From Pseudomonadota bacterium (GTDB lineage Bacteria > Pseudomonadota > Gammaproteobacteria > Xanthomonadales > Marinicellaceae), in assembly GCA_008501575.1 (NCBI GenBank), contig QQUO01000115.1:1-25515 (forward strand): DNA of 25,515 nt. The letters run 5' to 3'. Below the pieces are notes generated by a model. It did no database searches. It was not told the origin of the DNA and saw nothing but the letters and a program-made list of their open reading frames with translations. Positions 17,468 through 25,300 of this stretch are shown here, piece by piece (within the stretch, counting starts at the first letter, position 1; the number at the start of each line of letters is the position of its first letter). The position numbers and the translations under genes were made by a program.

Positions 17468-17470
17468 ACG
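17451..17470 (+). repeat. Left inverted end of the IS3-family relic
   Basis: The end begins TGACTAGCCCCCC. It shares TGA, GCCCC and the following AT with the inverted right end. It is the point where the GIY-YIG frame is interrupted and supplies its premature stop. Confidence 0.6.
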
Positions 17471-17518
17471 CTACCAAAGCTAAAGAGAGTATAATAACTT
17501 TAACTTTGGAGCAAACCA

Positions 17519-17785
17519 ATGAAACGAAAAAGATATACAGAAGAACAAATTGTTAGGATTTTGAAAGAAGCAGAAACGCAAGGCAATGCAGCCGAGATTA
17601 TTCGGCGTGAGAACATAGCCCAGTCCACATTTTACAAATGGAAACAAAAGTATTCAGGTATGGCTGTTTCAGATGTCCGCAAAATGAAACAACTTAGCGA
17701 TGAAAACCGCCGGCTTAAAACTATCATCGCCAATCAAGCCTTAGATATTGAGATGCTCAAGGAGGTTAACTCAAAAAAGTGGTAG
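17519..17785 (+). CDS. IS3-family transposase OrfA (IS407 group)
   Basis: This 88-residue helix-turn-helix protein is the DNA-binding half of an IS3-family transposase. MKRKRYTEEQIVRILKEAE starts the protein, followed by the HTH words RRENIAQSTFYKWKQKYSGM and a leucine-zipper-like helix ending in LDIEMLKEVNSKKW. Length and both ends match intact IS407-group OrfA. A GGAG (17508-17511) precedes the ATG, and TATAAT (17490-17495) may be a -10 box. Near its end the heptamer A-AAA-AAG (17773-17779) lies in the correct phase for the -1 frameshift that would make OrfAB. With orfB deleted it has no catalytic partner; expressed alone, OrfA acts as a repressor in related elements. Confidence 0.88.
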   Translation: MKRKRYTEEQIVRILKEAETQGNAAEIIRRENIAQSTFYKWKQKYSGMAVSDVRKMKQLSDENRRLKTIIANQALDIEMLKEVNSKKW

Positions 17786-17859
17786 GCTCTCGCCAAAAGA
17801 GGATGGCTGCTGAGCATTTAGAAAATAAATTCATTGCCCAGAAAGCTAAAATTAACTAA
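17779..17859 (+). pseudogene. orfB stub of the IS3-family transposase
   Basis: In the -1 frame relative to orfA, entered at the A6G slip site, there are 26 codons beginning VVGSRQKRMAAEHLENKF, which looks like the N-terminus of an IS407-group OrfB, followed directly by AQKAKIN and a stop. The DDE catalytic domain is entirely missing, so a large internal deletion has joined the two ends. Confidence 0.7.
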
Positions 17860-17866
17860 AAACCAT

Positions 17867-17886
17867 TGAAATAAATGGGGCGTTCA
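17867..17886 (-). repeat. Right inverted end of the IS3-family relic
   Basis: Read on the minus strand, the end begins TGAACGCCCCATTTAT. It mirrors the left end with small gaps. It lies 8 bases after the orfB stub stop. Confidence 0.6.
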
Positions 17887-18041
17887 TATATGTCCCAGAT
17901 TATTTCCTTTAATTATTGAGACGTGTATATGAGACTGTGCAATTCAAGCTCATGGTCATCACATTTTGCTGAGTGGTCATGTATCAGAAAACGAACGTTT
18001 TATGAAACATATAATAGTCACCGACTAGTGCATTAGATAAA
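17887..18041. other. Gap between IS relic and metal locus, no gene seen
   Basis: No intact gene is visible. A short plus-strand frame ending at 18028 reads AHGHHILLSGHVSENERF without a usable start, and may be a scrap of a lost gene. No convincing terminator for the convergent minus-strand regulator was found. Confidence 0.4.
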
Positions 18042-18440
18042 CTAGCAATCACACTCTTGCAATGACTTAATAATTCCACAATCACCAACTTTTTGATTAT
18101 TCGAGCAGGAGTCAGTAAGTGCTTCTAACTGTATTTTTAGGTGTCTAAGTTCCTTCATTTTAATTTTAACCAGCTTCACTTGATCATTGATGAGCTCGTT
18201 CACTTCTTCACATACGGCATTGGGGTTGTCACGGAGTTCATTAATTCGCTTGATGTCACTCAGCGATAGATCCAGGTGGCGACAATGCTTGATAAATTCC
18301 AGTTGATCAATGACTTTAGAGTCATATACCCTGAAGTTACCTTCGGTTCTACCTGCTGATTTAATGAGGTTTTGAGTTTCGTAGTAACGAATGGTTTGAA
18401 CGGAAAAGTCGGTTTTTTTAGATACTTGTCCAATTTTCAT
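18042..18440 (-). CDS. cadR: CadR/PbrR-type MerR-family metal-responsive regulator
   Basis: This 132-residue protein has the MerR winged HTH (MKIGQVSKKTDFSVQTIRYYE, then GNFRVYD), a long dimerisation helix at about 75-108, and a Cys-rich tail. Metal-binding Cys are C77 in AVCEEV, C112, C121, C130 and C132. C77 and C112 fall at the same positions as in CadR and PbrR, and the double Cys near the C-terminus (ECDC) gives extra thiols, so Cd(II), Pb(II) or Zn(II) are the likely signals. An AAGAG lies 5 bases before the ATG. It is divergent from the CDF gene. The operator in the gap lies on the CDF side and would be distorted by the metal-bound dimer to activate transcription, as is known for MerR proteins. 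Confidence 0.9.
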   Translation of the reverse strand: MKIGQVSKKTDFSVQTIRYYETQNLIKSAGRTEGNFRVYDSKVIDQLEFIKHCRHLDLSLSDIKRINELRDNPNAVCEEVNELINDQVKLVKIKMKELRHLKIQLEALTDSCSNNQKVGDCGIIKSLQECDC

Positions 18441-18449
18441 ATTTTACTC

Positions 18450-18480
18450 TTGACTCTATAGTGGCTATAGATATTAAACT
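18450..18480 (+). promoter_or_regulatory. MerR-type promoter/operator driving the metal efflux genes
   Basis: The -35 TTGACT (18450-18455) and -10 TAAACT (18475-18480) are 19 bp apart, the overlong spacer typical of MerR-activated promoters. The spacer holds a perfect dyad TCTATAG-TGG-CTATAGA (18455-18471). The arrangement is nearly the same as the known pbr promoter, which begins TTGACTCTATAGT. Confidence 0.88.
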
Positions 18481-18509
18481 GCACGCTTGATAAAAACAAG
18501 TACATTCAA

Positions 18510-19397
18510 ATGTCAGATTCTTGCGGTAACAGTTGTAACAATACAGCGCAAAGTACAGATCAAGTCACAAAGGTTCCTGATCATGGGTTGGTCAGTACTT
18601 TTGAAGTGACCAAAATGGACTGTCCATCTGAGGAAAGTATGATTCGCATGGCGCTGGAGAATTGTCAGTCTTTAAAAGCCATGGACTTTGATATTCCTGG
18701 AAGAAGGTTAAAGGTCTACCATGAAAATGGAATCGAAGAAATTCAACAAAAGCTTACAAATCTGAATCTGGGAGCCAGCCTACTTGAGACCCAACAAATT
18801 GATTCTGAAGCGCTATCAGTGATTATCAGTAATGCTAAATCTGAGAACAGTCAAGAATTTCGGGTACTCATTTGGTTACTGATTATCAATGCTGCCATGT
18901 TTGTGGTCGAGTTTGCCATTGGCATCTTGGCTCAATCAACAGGTTTAATCGCCGATTCCCTGGATATGTTTGCCGATGCGGCCGTTTATGGCACAGCAAT
19001 CTATGCTGTTGGTAAAAGCAATCAGCTCAAACTAAAAGCGGCTCATCTGTCTGGTTGGGTGCAGGTCCTGTTAGGTACAGGTGCATTAATTGAAGTCATC
19101 AGGCGATTTATTTATGGTAGTGAGCCAGTATCCACATTAATGATTGTAATGGGCTTGGTTGCCTTGGTTGCCAATGTGACTTGTTTGTTGCTAATTGCCA
19201 AGAAAAAGGATTCCGGTGCCCACATGAAAGCCAGCTGGATTTTTTCAGCCAATGATGTCATAGCTAATACAGGCGTTATTTTAGCTGGAGTACTCGTTAT
19301 GTTAACAGGTTCTGCCATACCGGATTTAATCATTGGTTTGGTCATTGCCGTGGTTGTTTTAAATGGCGCCAGACGAATATTGCAAATCAAATCATGA
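18510..19397 (+). CDS. Cation diffusion facilitator with N-terminal HMA-like domain
   Basis: The protein has 295 residues. A Cys-containing N-terminus (CGNSC) leads into a domain like the heavy-metal-associated fold (FEVTKMDCPSEESMIRMAL, residues about 31-49), followed from about 118 by six predicted membrane segments of the CDF family. In TM2 the metal site is D152-M-F-A-D156, where zinc CDFs such as ZitB and CzcD have His at the first position. In TM5 the site is D249-V-I-A-N253 instead of HxxxD. These changes suggest a metal preference other than plain zinc, but the subgroup is known to vary. It would export cytosolic divalent metal to the periplasm, where the CzcCBA pump can remove it. 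It is the first gene after the MerR-type promoter. Confidence 0.88.
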   Translation: MSDSCGNSCNNTAQSTDQVTKVPDHGLVSTFEVTKMDCPSEESMIRMALENCQSLKAMDFDIPGRRLKVYHENGIEEIQQKLTNLNLGASLLETQQIDSEALSVIISNAKSENSQEFRVLIWLLIINAAMFVVEFAIGILAQSTGLIADSLDMFADAAVYGTAIYAVGKSNQLKLKAAHLSGWVQVLLGTGALIEVIRRFIYGSEPVSTLMIVMGLVALVANVTCLLLIAKKKDSGAHMKASWIFSANDVIANTGVILAGVLVMLTGSAIPDLIIGLVIAVVVLNGARRILQIKS

Positions 19398-19433
19398 CTT
19401 AAAAAATTTAATTTACGTGAACAAACTGATAAG

Positions 19434-19808
19434 ATGCAGGTCTTACATAAAATGACACAAAGACACTTTAAATTGATGCGTTTCAAATCTCTCATGATTT
19501 TGCTCTTAATGGCTGTATCATTTCAGTCCATTGCATCTGTGTCTGATGTTCACCAATCGCACCAATCCGGTGCCGAACATTTAGAATTCGAACATAATCA
19601 CGAAGACGTTGCCGATAAGCAAGCGCAGGATGATTTGAAATCATTTGATTGTCATCACTGCTGTCATTGTCATGGTGGTCATGTCACTTCATTATTACCC
19701 TCATCGATGAACTTGTCATATGTTGAATTAAAACAAGCCATTGATATCTCAGAACAATCCTTCAAAAATTCAGTTCATTCCCGGTTGTTGCGACCACCTC
19801 AAATTTAA
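19434..19808 (+). CDS. His/Cys-rich periplasmic CzcI-like protein
   Basis: The frame encodes 124 residues from 19434, but M15 at 19476 is the better start because MRFKSLMILLLMAVSFQSIA is a complete signal peptide with cleavage after IAS. The mature part is rich in His: HQSHQ, HLEFEHNHED and especially DCHHCCHCHGGH, followed by a conserved-looking LLPSSMNLSY. A short secreted protein with this His/Cys knot between a regulator and czcCBA matches the CzcI-type accessory proteins of heavy-metal efflux loci, thought to bind metal in the periplasm or tune expression. It starts 36 bp after the CDF gene and is followed by a terminator-like hairpin. Confidence 0.72.
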   Translation: MQVLHKMTQRHFKLMRFKSLMILLLMAVSFQSIASVSDVHQSHQSGAEHLEFEHNHEDVADKQAQDDLKSFDCHHCCHCHGGHVTSLLPSSMNLSYVELKQAIDISEQSFKNSVHSRLLRPPQI

Positions 19809-19830
19809 TTTTTAAAAAATAACGATGACA

Positions 19831-19872
19831 ATTGAACCCCCTTAACAAGAATTAAGGTGTTCAATATTTTTT
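19831..19872 (+). terminator. Terminator or attenuator between czcI-like gene and czcC
   Basis: ATTGAACCCCCTTAA (19831-19845) pairs with TTAAGGTGTTCAAT (19852-19865) with one bulged or mismatched base. The loop is six bases, followed by TTTTTT (19867-19872). Only 26 bases separate it from the czcC start, with no obvious promoter between, so partial read-through is likely. Confidence 0.75.
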
Positions 19873-19898
19873 AATTATTAAGTTAGAGGAATAAATTT

Positions 19899-21146
19899 AT
19901 GTGTAAAAAACATATTTTGTTTGCTTTTTGCGTGGTAACAATCGTTGCTTCTCATCAAGCTTATGCAGTCACCAGTGAAAAAAATCTGAATGGGTGGATA
20001 AAATACATTGAAAAACAACTACAAACACACCCTGAAATTATTTCAGCAAAACAAAAACTTGCTGGTCAATTACATTTGGCTGATGGTTTAGAAAAAGCCA
20101 TTTACAATCCGGAATTAAGTACTGAATATGAAAAGGAAGGCCCTGAAAACAACTTTACGGTAGGTATCAATCAAAGTATCGATAGAAGCGATAAACGTAA
20201 ATCCCGTAGTCAACAAGCTGTGTTTTTAAGGGCTCAAGCCAGAGAAAACTATCATAATCTGATGCAGGATAAAATTGCTCAAGCGCTCACTGCTTTGGTT
20301 AACTATCAATCAATCTTAAAGAAATCCAAACTGACCTTAAAACAAGAAAATCAACTTGAAAAATTAATTGAATTAGTCCAGAAAAAGACACGTTCCGGCG
20401 ATATGGGTCAACTCGACGCTGAACTGGCCTATCTGACACTTTCACAAAAATTTGCGCAAACAGCATCAATTCAAGCACAAAAACAAAAAGCCAAGTCTAA
20501 ATTAACAGAGATTCTTCCGGAATGGCAATCTGAAAACCTGGACGAGTCAACCTCTATATTGTTCCCCTATGATGAAACAGTAGCTGAACAAGTAGTTGAT
20601 GACCACCCGCTTGTCAAAATGGCCAAAGCAAAATGGGAAGTTGCTGAAATAAAAGCTGAGTTAGCGCAAAAGAATAAGAAGGCAGATCCAACGGTTGGTG
20701 TAAATGTGGGCAAAATCGACAATGATAATTTAGTGTCATTAAATTTTTCAATGCCGCTTAATTTTAGAAACGATTTTAGTGAAGAATATAAAGCAGCCAG
20801 AGAACAAGCTTTGGCAGCAGAATCGGCTTATCTGAATGCAAAACGATCTCAATACTTTGAAATTATTGGTTCACAAAAGGCTGTCAGGGAATATAAAAAA
20901 CGTTTCCAGAAATGGCAAAAGCTCATGCAAGGTCGGGATAAAGACAGTGAACTCCTGTTGGAAAAGCAGTGGAAAATAGGAGATATCGGGACCTCAGACT
21001 ATTTTTTAACCCTTCAACAAAGAACAGATGGATTACTTTCAGGTATTACTCTTGAACAAGATTATAAAACTGCAGTCATCCAATTATTATTAGATACAGC
21101 CCAATTAAAACAAGAAACGCTGTTAACCCAAAAGGTATCACAATGA
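19899..21146 (+). CDS. czcC: CzcC-type outer-membrane efflux channel (TolC family)
   Basis: This 415-residue outer-membrane factor has an N-terminal signal peptide (hydrophobic to about residue 23, cleavage after AYA). Two repeats of long alpha-hairpins are rich in Ala, Gln, Glu and Lys, with strand words NPELSTEYEKEG and VGVNVGKIDNDNLVSLNFSMPL, where TolC-family barrels have strands. The conserved GDMGQLDAELA and GDIGTSDYFLTLQQR hairpin motifs are present. It forms the exit duct of the CzcCBA complex. AGAGGA (19885-19890) precedes the ATG. The gene ends in an ATGA overlap with czcB. Confidence 0.9.
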   Translation: MCKKHILFAFCVVTIVASHQAYAVTSEKNLNGWIKYIEKQLQTHPEIISAKQKLAGQLHLADGLEKAIYNPELSTEYEKEGPENNFTVGINQSIDRSDKRKSRSQQAVFLRAQARENYHNLMQDKIAQALTALVNYQSILKKSKLTLKQENQLEKLIELVQKKTRSGDMGQLDAELAYLTLSQKFAQTASIQAQKQKAKSKLTEILPEWQSENLDESTSILFPYDETVAEQVVDDHPLVKMAKAKWEVAEIKAELAQKNKKADPTVGVNVGKIDNDNLVSLNFSMPLNFRNDFSEEYKAAREQALAAESAYLNAKRSQYFEIIGSQKAVREYKKRFQKWQKLMQGRDKDSELLLEKQWKIGDIGTSDYFLTLQQRTDGLLSGITLEQDYKTAVIQLLLDTAQLKQETLLTQKVSQ

Positions 21147-22297
21147 ATTCATTAAAAACATTAATTATTATCAGTTTATTGATTACATTTTCAACAGATG
21201 GTTTTGCACAAAATGAACATGACCATGAAGAATCCGTAAAAAATCACCAAGCGCAGAATGATTCTGATGAAGCTGTTGAAGAAAATGGCCATGAAGAAAG
21301 TGCTGAAATTACATTAACAAAAGACCAACAAAAACTTGCCGGAATACAAATTAAGGTTCTTAAAAAACGAAATTTAAATTACAAATTATATGCGCCGGGA
21401 GAGTTACAAACCAATGGATATAAAAGCTATTTGGTCTCCCCAAGAACAAACTCCGTGGTGATGAAACGGCATAAAGCCCTGGGCGATCATGTTAAACAAG
21501 GTGATGATCTGGTTACATTATTTAGTGAATCAGTTGCCGAAGCCCAAGCGACACTAAAAATCGCTTCTGCGGAGTGGCAAAGAGTACAGCAACTTGGGCG
21601 AAAAGTGGTTGGTGACAGCAGATATGTCACCACAAAAAACGATTATGAACTTGCCAAAGCCCGTCTAATAGCGTTTGGCTTATCTGAAGATTTTATCAAT
21701 GAAAATTCAAGTTTTCTTGGTGAATACACATTAAATGCTGAAATCGACGGCGCTATTTTGTCAGATGATTTCCAACAAGGACAACGGGTTGAAGCAGGTC
21801 ACGCCTTGATGTTGCTCAGTGACGAGTCACAATTGTGGGTTGAAGCCAGGGTTCAAGCATCAAAACAATTGGATTTGCCGGTAGGCACATTGGCACAAGT
21901 CAAAGTCGGTGATCAATTTTACACAGCAAGAATTTCACAAGAGGCCCACACCATTGATGAAAAAACACGAACACGTGTCATACGATTATTGATTGATAAT
22001 CCTGAAGATACCATACACCCCGGTCAGTTTGCCGATGTCTATTTTAATGTTTCAACAGATCAAGCCGTTACGATTGTTCCGGAAAATGCGTTGATGCGGA
22101 CAGCCGATGGTGATTGGGCAGTTTTTGTTGAAACTGAAGATAATCAATTTATAGAGCAAGAAGTTGAATTGGGTCGTGTTTTAGGTGATTTCCATGAAAT
22201 ATTTGGATTGGAAATCGGTACAAAAGTCGTGACTCAAGGTGCTTTCTTTGTTGCCTCAGAAATTGCCAAAGGCGGATTTGATCCGCATGGCCACTAA
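21143..22297 (+). CDS. czcB: CzcB-type periplasmic adaptor of heavy-metal RND efflux
   Basis: This 384-residue membrane-fusion protein has a signal peptide to about residue 22 (cleavage after GFA), then an acidic His-bearing segment (NEHDHEESVKNHQ, NGHEES) that could gather metal. Barrel-sandwich halves flank a helical hairpin: SPRTNSVVMKRHKALGDHVKQGD and later ILSDDFQQGQRVEAGHALM. A beta-barrel follows with DEKTRTRVIRLLIDNPEDTIHPGQF, the membrane-proximal part of the family. The C-terminus ends DPHGH. It links the inner-membrane pump to CzcC. Overlap with czcC means coupled translation. Confidence 0.92.
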   Translation: MNSLKTLIIISLLITFSTDGFAQNEHDHEESVKNHQAQNDSDEAVEENGHEESAEITLTKDQQKLAGIQIKVLKKRNLNYKLYAPGELQTNGYKSYLVSPRTNSVVMKRHKALGDHVKQGDDLVTLFSESVAEAQATLKIASAEWQRVQQLGRKVVGDSRYVTTKNDYELAKARLIAFGLSEDFINENSSFLGEYTLNAEIDGAILSDDFQQGQRVEAGHALMLLSDESQLWVEARVQASKQLDLPVGTLAQVKVGDQFYTARISQEAHTIDEKTRTRVIRLLIDNPEDTIHPGQFADVYFNVSTDQAVTIVPENALMRTADGDWAVFVETEDNQFIEQEVELGRVLGDFHEIFGLEIGTKVVTQGAFFVASEIAKGGFDPHGH

Positions 22298-22363
22298 TCT
22301 TTCTTTGTCGTTTCTGCAAAAGCAGGAATCTCACAGAATAAAGAAATTTAACGGAGAATAATT

Positions 22364-25300
22364 ATGTTAAACAAAATAATAGATTGGTCGGTTAAAAATC
22401 GACTGTTAGTGGTATTGGCTCTGATTGGCATGCTGGCATTTGCAGCGTCATATATCCCAAGATTGAATTTAGATGCTTTCCCTGATGTGACCAATATTCA
22501 GGTTTCAATTAACACTGAAGCCCCAGGGTTAGCTTCTGAAGAAGTCGAACAATTAATAACCTTTCCCATTGAGGCGGTGATGTATGCCTTACCAGATGTA
22601 GAAGAAGTCCGTTCAATCTCCAAAACCGGACTATCGGGCATAACGGTCGTATTTAAAGAGGGCACGGATATTTACTTTGCCAGACAACTGGTGTTTGAGC
22701 GTTTACAGTCAGCCAAAGAATTAATTCCCCAGGGTGTCGGGACACCTGAAATGGGTCCCAATACCTCGGGTCTGGGTCAAGTCTACCAATACTTCCTCAA
22801 AGCCGATAAAAATTCAGACGTTGGCATCATGGAATTGCGTTCCCTCAATGACTGGGTTGTCAAGCTTCTGTTAATGCCTGTGGATGGTGTTACTGAAGTA
22901 TTGTCTTTTGGTGGAGAAGTTAAGCAATACCAAGTTAACCTGAATCCATCACGCTTATTATCCTATGGATTAACGCAAGAGGAAGTTGTAGCCGCCTTAG
23001 AAGATAACAACACCAATGCCGGTGGCTGGTATATGAACCGTGGTCAGGAGCAACTGGTTATTCGCGGTGTAGGATGGTTGGGTAACGGTGAAGAGGGACT
23101 GGCAGAATTGCGCCAAGTTCCATTAAAAACCATTGACGGAACAGTGGTTACCGTTGCTGATGTTGCGACAGTAGAATTTGGCAGCGAAATTCGTCAAGGT
23201 GCTGTTACTTTCACTGAACGTACCGAAAACATGGGTTCGCGTCATTTTGATGAAGTGGTTTCAGGCATCATTTTAAAACGCATGGGTGCTAATACCAAGG
23301 TGACCATTGATGGCATTAAAGATCGAATACCCTTAATTCAACAGGCCTTACCTGATGGCGTGTCTTTTGAACAAATTTATGACCAATCAGACCTTATTGA
23401 AAATGCCGTGGCTACAGTCGCAAAAGCATTGGTGGAAGCTTTTATTTTCATAATCATTGTTTTGATTTTATTTTTACTCAATATCCGTTCAGTTATTTTG
23501 GTATTGATTTCAATTCCATTGTCTGTTGGTATGGCATTAACAGTGATGTCCTATAATGGCCTGTCTGCTAATCTGATGTCCTTAGGTGGTCTGGCTGTTG
23601 CCATTGGTATGATGGTCGATGGCGCGGTGGTCATGATGGAAAATATTTTCAAGCATCTGACTCATCCGGATAAGATTCACGATAAGGAACGTGCAGAATT
23701 GGCGTCAGAAGATGACATAGAACACGCCCCTGTTATGAATGACAAAACGGTTTCTTTACGCATTCAAATGGCGGCCAAAGAAGTGGCAAAACCCGTTTTT
23801 TATGCGGTCACCATCATCATGGTGGTATTTGCGCCCTTGTTTTCATTAGAAGGCGTTGAAGGTAAATTATTTCAACCCATGGCTGTGAGTATTATGATTG
23901 CGATGGGTGCTTCTTTAATGGTTTCATTAATAGTGGTTCCGGCCTTAGCCAGTTACTTTTTTCAAAAAGGCGTTAAAACCAAAACCAGTCCAATCGTTAA
24001 AGTCTTAGAAAGATCCTACCGTTTTGCTTTAGAAAAAGCCATGAGCTTAAAGGTTGTGGTGTTAACTTTTGCGGCAGTTTTACTGATAGCTACTTTGCTG
24101 TTAATTCCTCGGTTGGGTACAGAATTTGTACCTGAATTAGAAGAAGGTACGATTAATCTGAGAGTTACTTTAGCCCCTTCGGCCAGTTTAGATACGGCAT
24201 TGGAAATAGCACCGAAATTGGAAGCTAAGATTATGGAATTTCCAGAGGTAACCTATGCCATGAGTCGCATTGGTCGAGCTGAAATTGGTGGTGATCCAGA
24301 ACCGGTCAGTAACATCGAAATTTACATTGGACTTAAACCGGTGAGTGAGTGGACCAGTGCAGATTCTCGACAAGAATTACAGTTGTTGATGGAAGAAAAA
24401 TTAGAAATAGTACCTGGTTTATTGCTAAACTTTTCTCAACCCATTGCCACTCGGGTTGATGAATTGTTGTCTGGTGTCAAAGCACAACTGGCAATGAAAT
24501 TATTCGGTTCTGATCTTGATGTTCTGGCAAGCAAAGGCCAGGAAATTGTGAAAGCTGTTCAATCAGTCACCGGTGCACGAGATGTGGCTATGGAACAAAT
24601 TGCCGGAGAATCACAATTGGTGGTTAAACCCAATCGCAGACAGTTATCTCGCTATGGTTTATCTGTCGGTGACTTAATGCAAGTTGTCAGAGATGGTATA
24701 GGTGGTCGTGAAGCCGGTCAAATCATTAACGGTAATGAACGTTATGATATTTACGTTCGACTGGATAAAAATTTTCGCAAAGACCAATATGCCATAGCAG
24801 ATTTACGCTTACAGTCGAGCACAGATGCATGGGTTCGTTTAGGTGATGTGGCTGAAATAAACATAGATTCAGGTCCACCACAAGTACGTCGTGATGATGT
24901 GCAACGACGTGTTGTCATCCAAGCCAATGTACAAGGGCGAGATATGGGTTCGGTTGTTCAAGACATCCGCACAGCCATTTCTGAACAAGTTGATTTACCG
25001 ACTGGTTATACGGTGGATATTGGTGGACAATTTGAAAACCAGCAACGCGCCCAAAAACGCCTGGCGATTGTTGTACCCCTGTCGATTGGTCTGATTGCAT
25101 TATTATTATATTTTGCATTTGGTTCAGTGGGTCAGGCATTGCTCATTTTGATTAACTTGCCCTTGGCAATGATTGGTGGAATCTTTTCCTTGTGGATATC
25201 AGGGCAATATTTATCTGTGCCTTCATCCATTGGTTTCATTACTTTGTTCGGTGTGGCGGTACTTAATGGTGTTGTTATGGTCGAAGCCATTAATTTGCGA

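Larger units (their letters stand above)
17451..17886 (+). mobile_element. IS3-family (IS407-group-like) relic with internal deletion
   Basis: This 436-bp remnant is bounded by imperfect inverted ends of IS407-group type. The left end starts TGACTAGCCCCCCAT and the right end, read inward, starts TGAACGCCCCATTTAT. It contains complete orfA, the frameshift site and a short orfB stub, while a normal element would be over 1 kb. The flanking four bases are GGTA on the left and TATA on the right, so no clean target duplication remains. The transposase is incomplete and the element cannot move by itself, although it could still serve as a substrate for a related transposase. Confidence 0.8.

Noticed and set aside
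6523..17470. CRISPR array, tRNA or rRNA gene
   Set aside because: No regularly spaced repeats, cloverleaf sequence or rRNA-like sequence was seen; the island junction is not at a visible tRNA.
17921..18030. Short frame with His-rich words before the metal regulator
   Set aside because: It has no start codon or ribosome site and is too short to assign; it may be a gene scrap.
22311..22328. Hairpin TTTCTGC-AAAA-GCAGGAA between czcB and czcA
   Set aside because: The stem is short, with one G-T pair and no T-run, so it is not a terminator; it could only modestly affect message stability.
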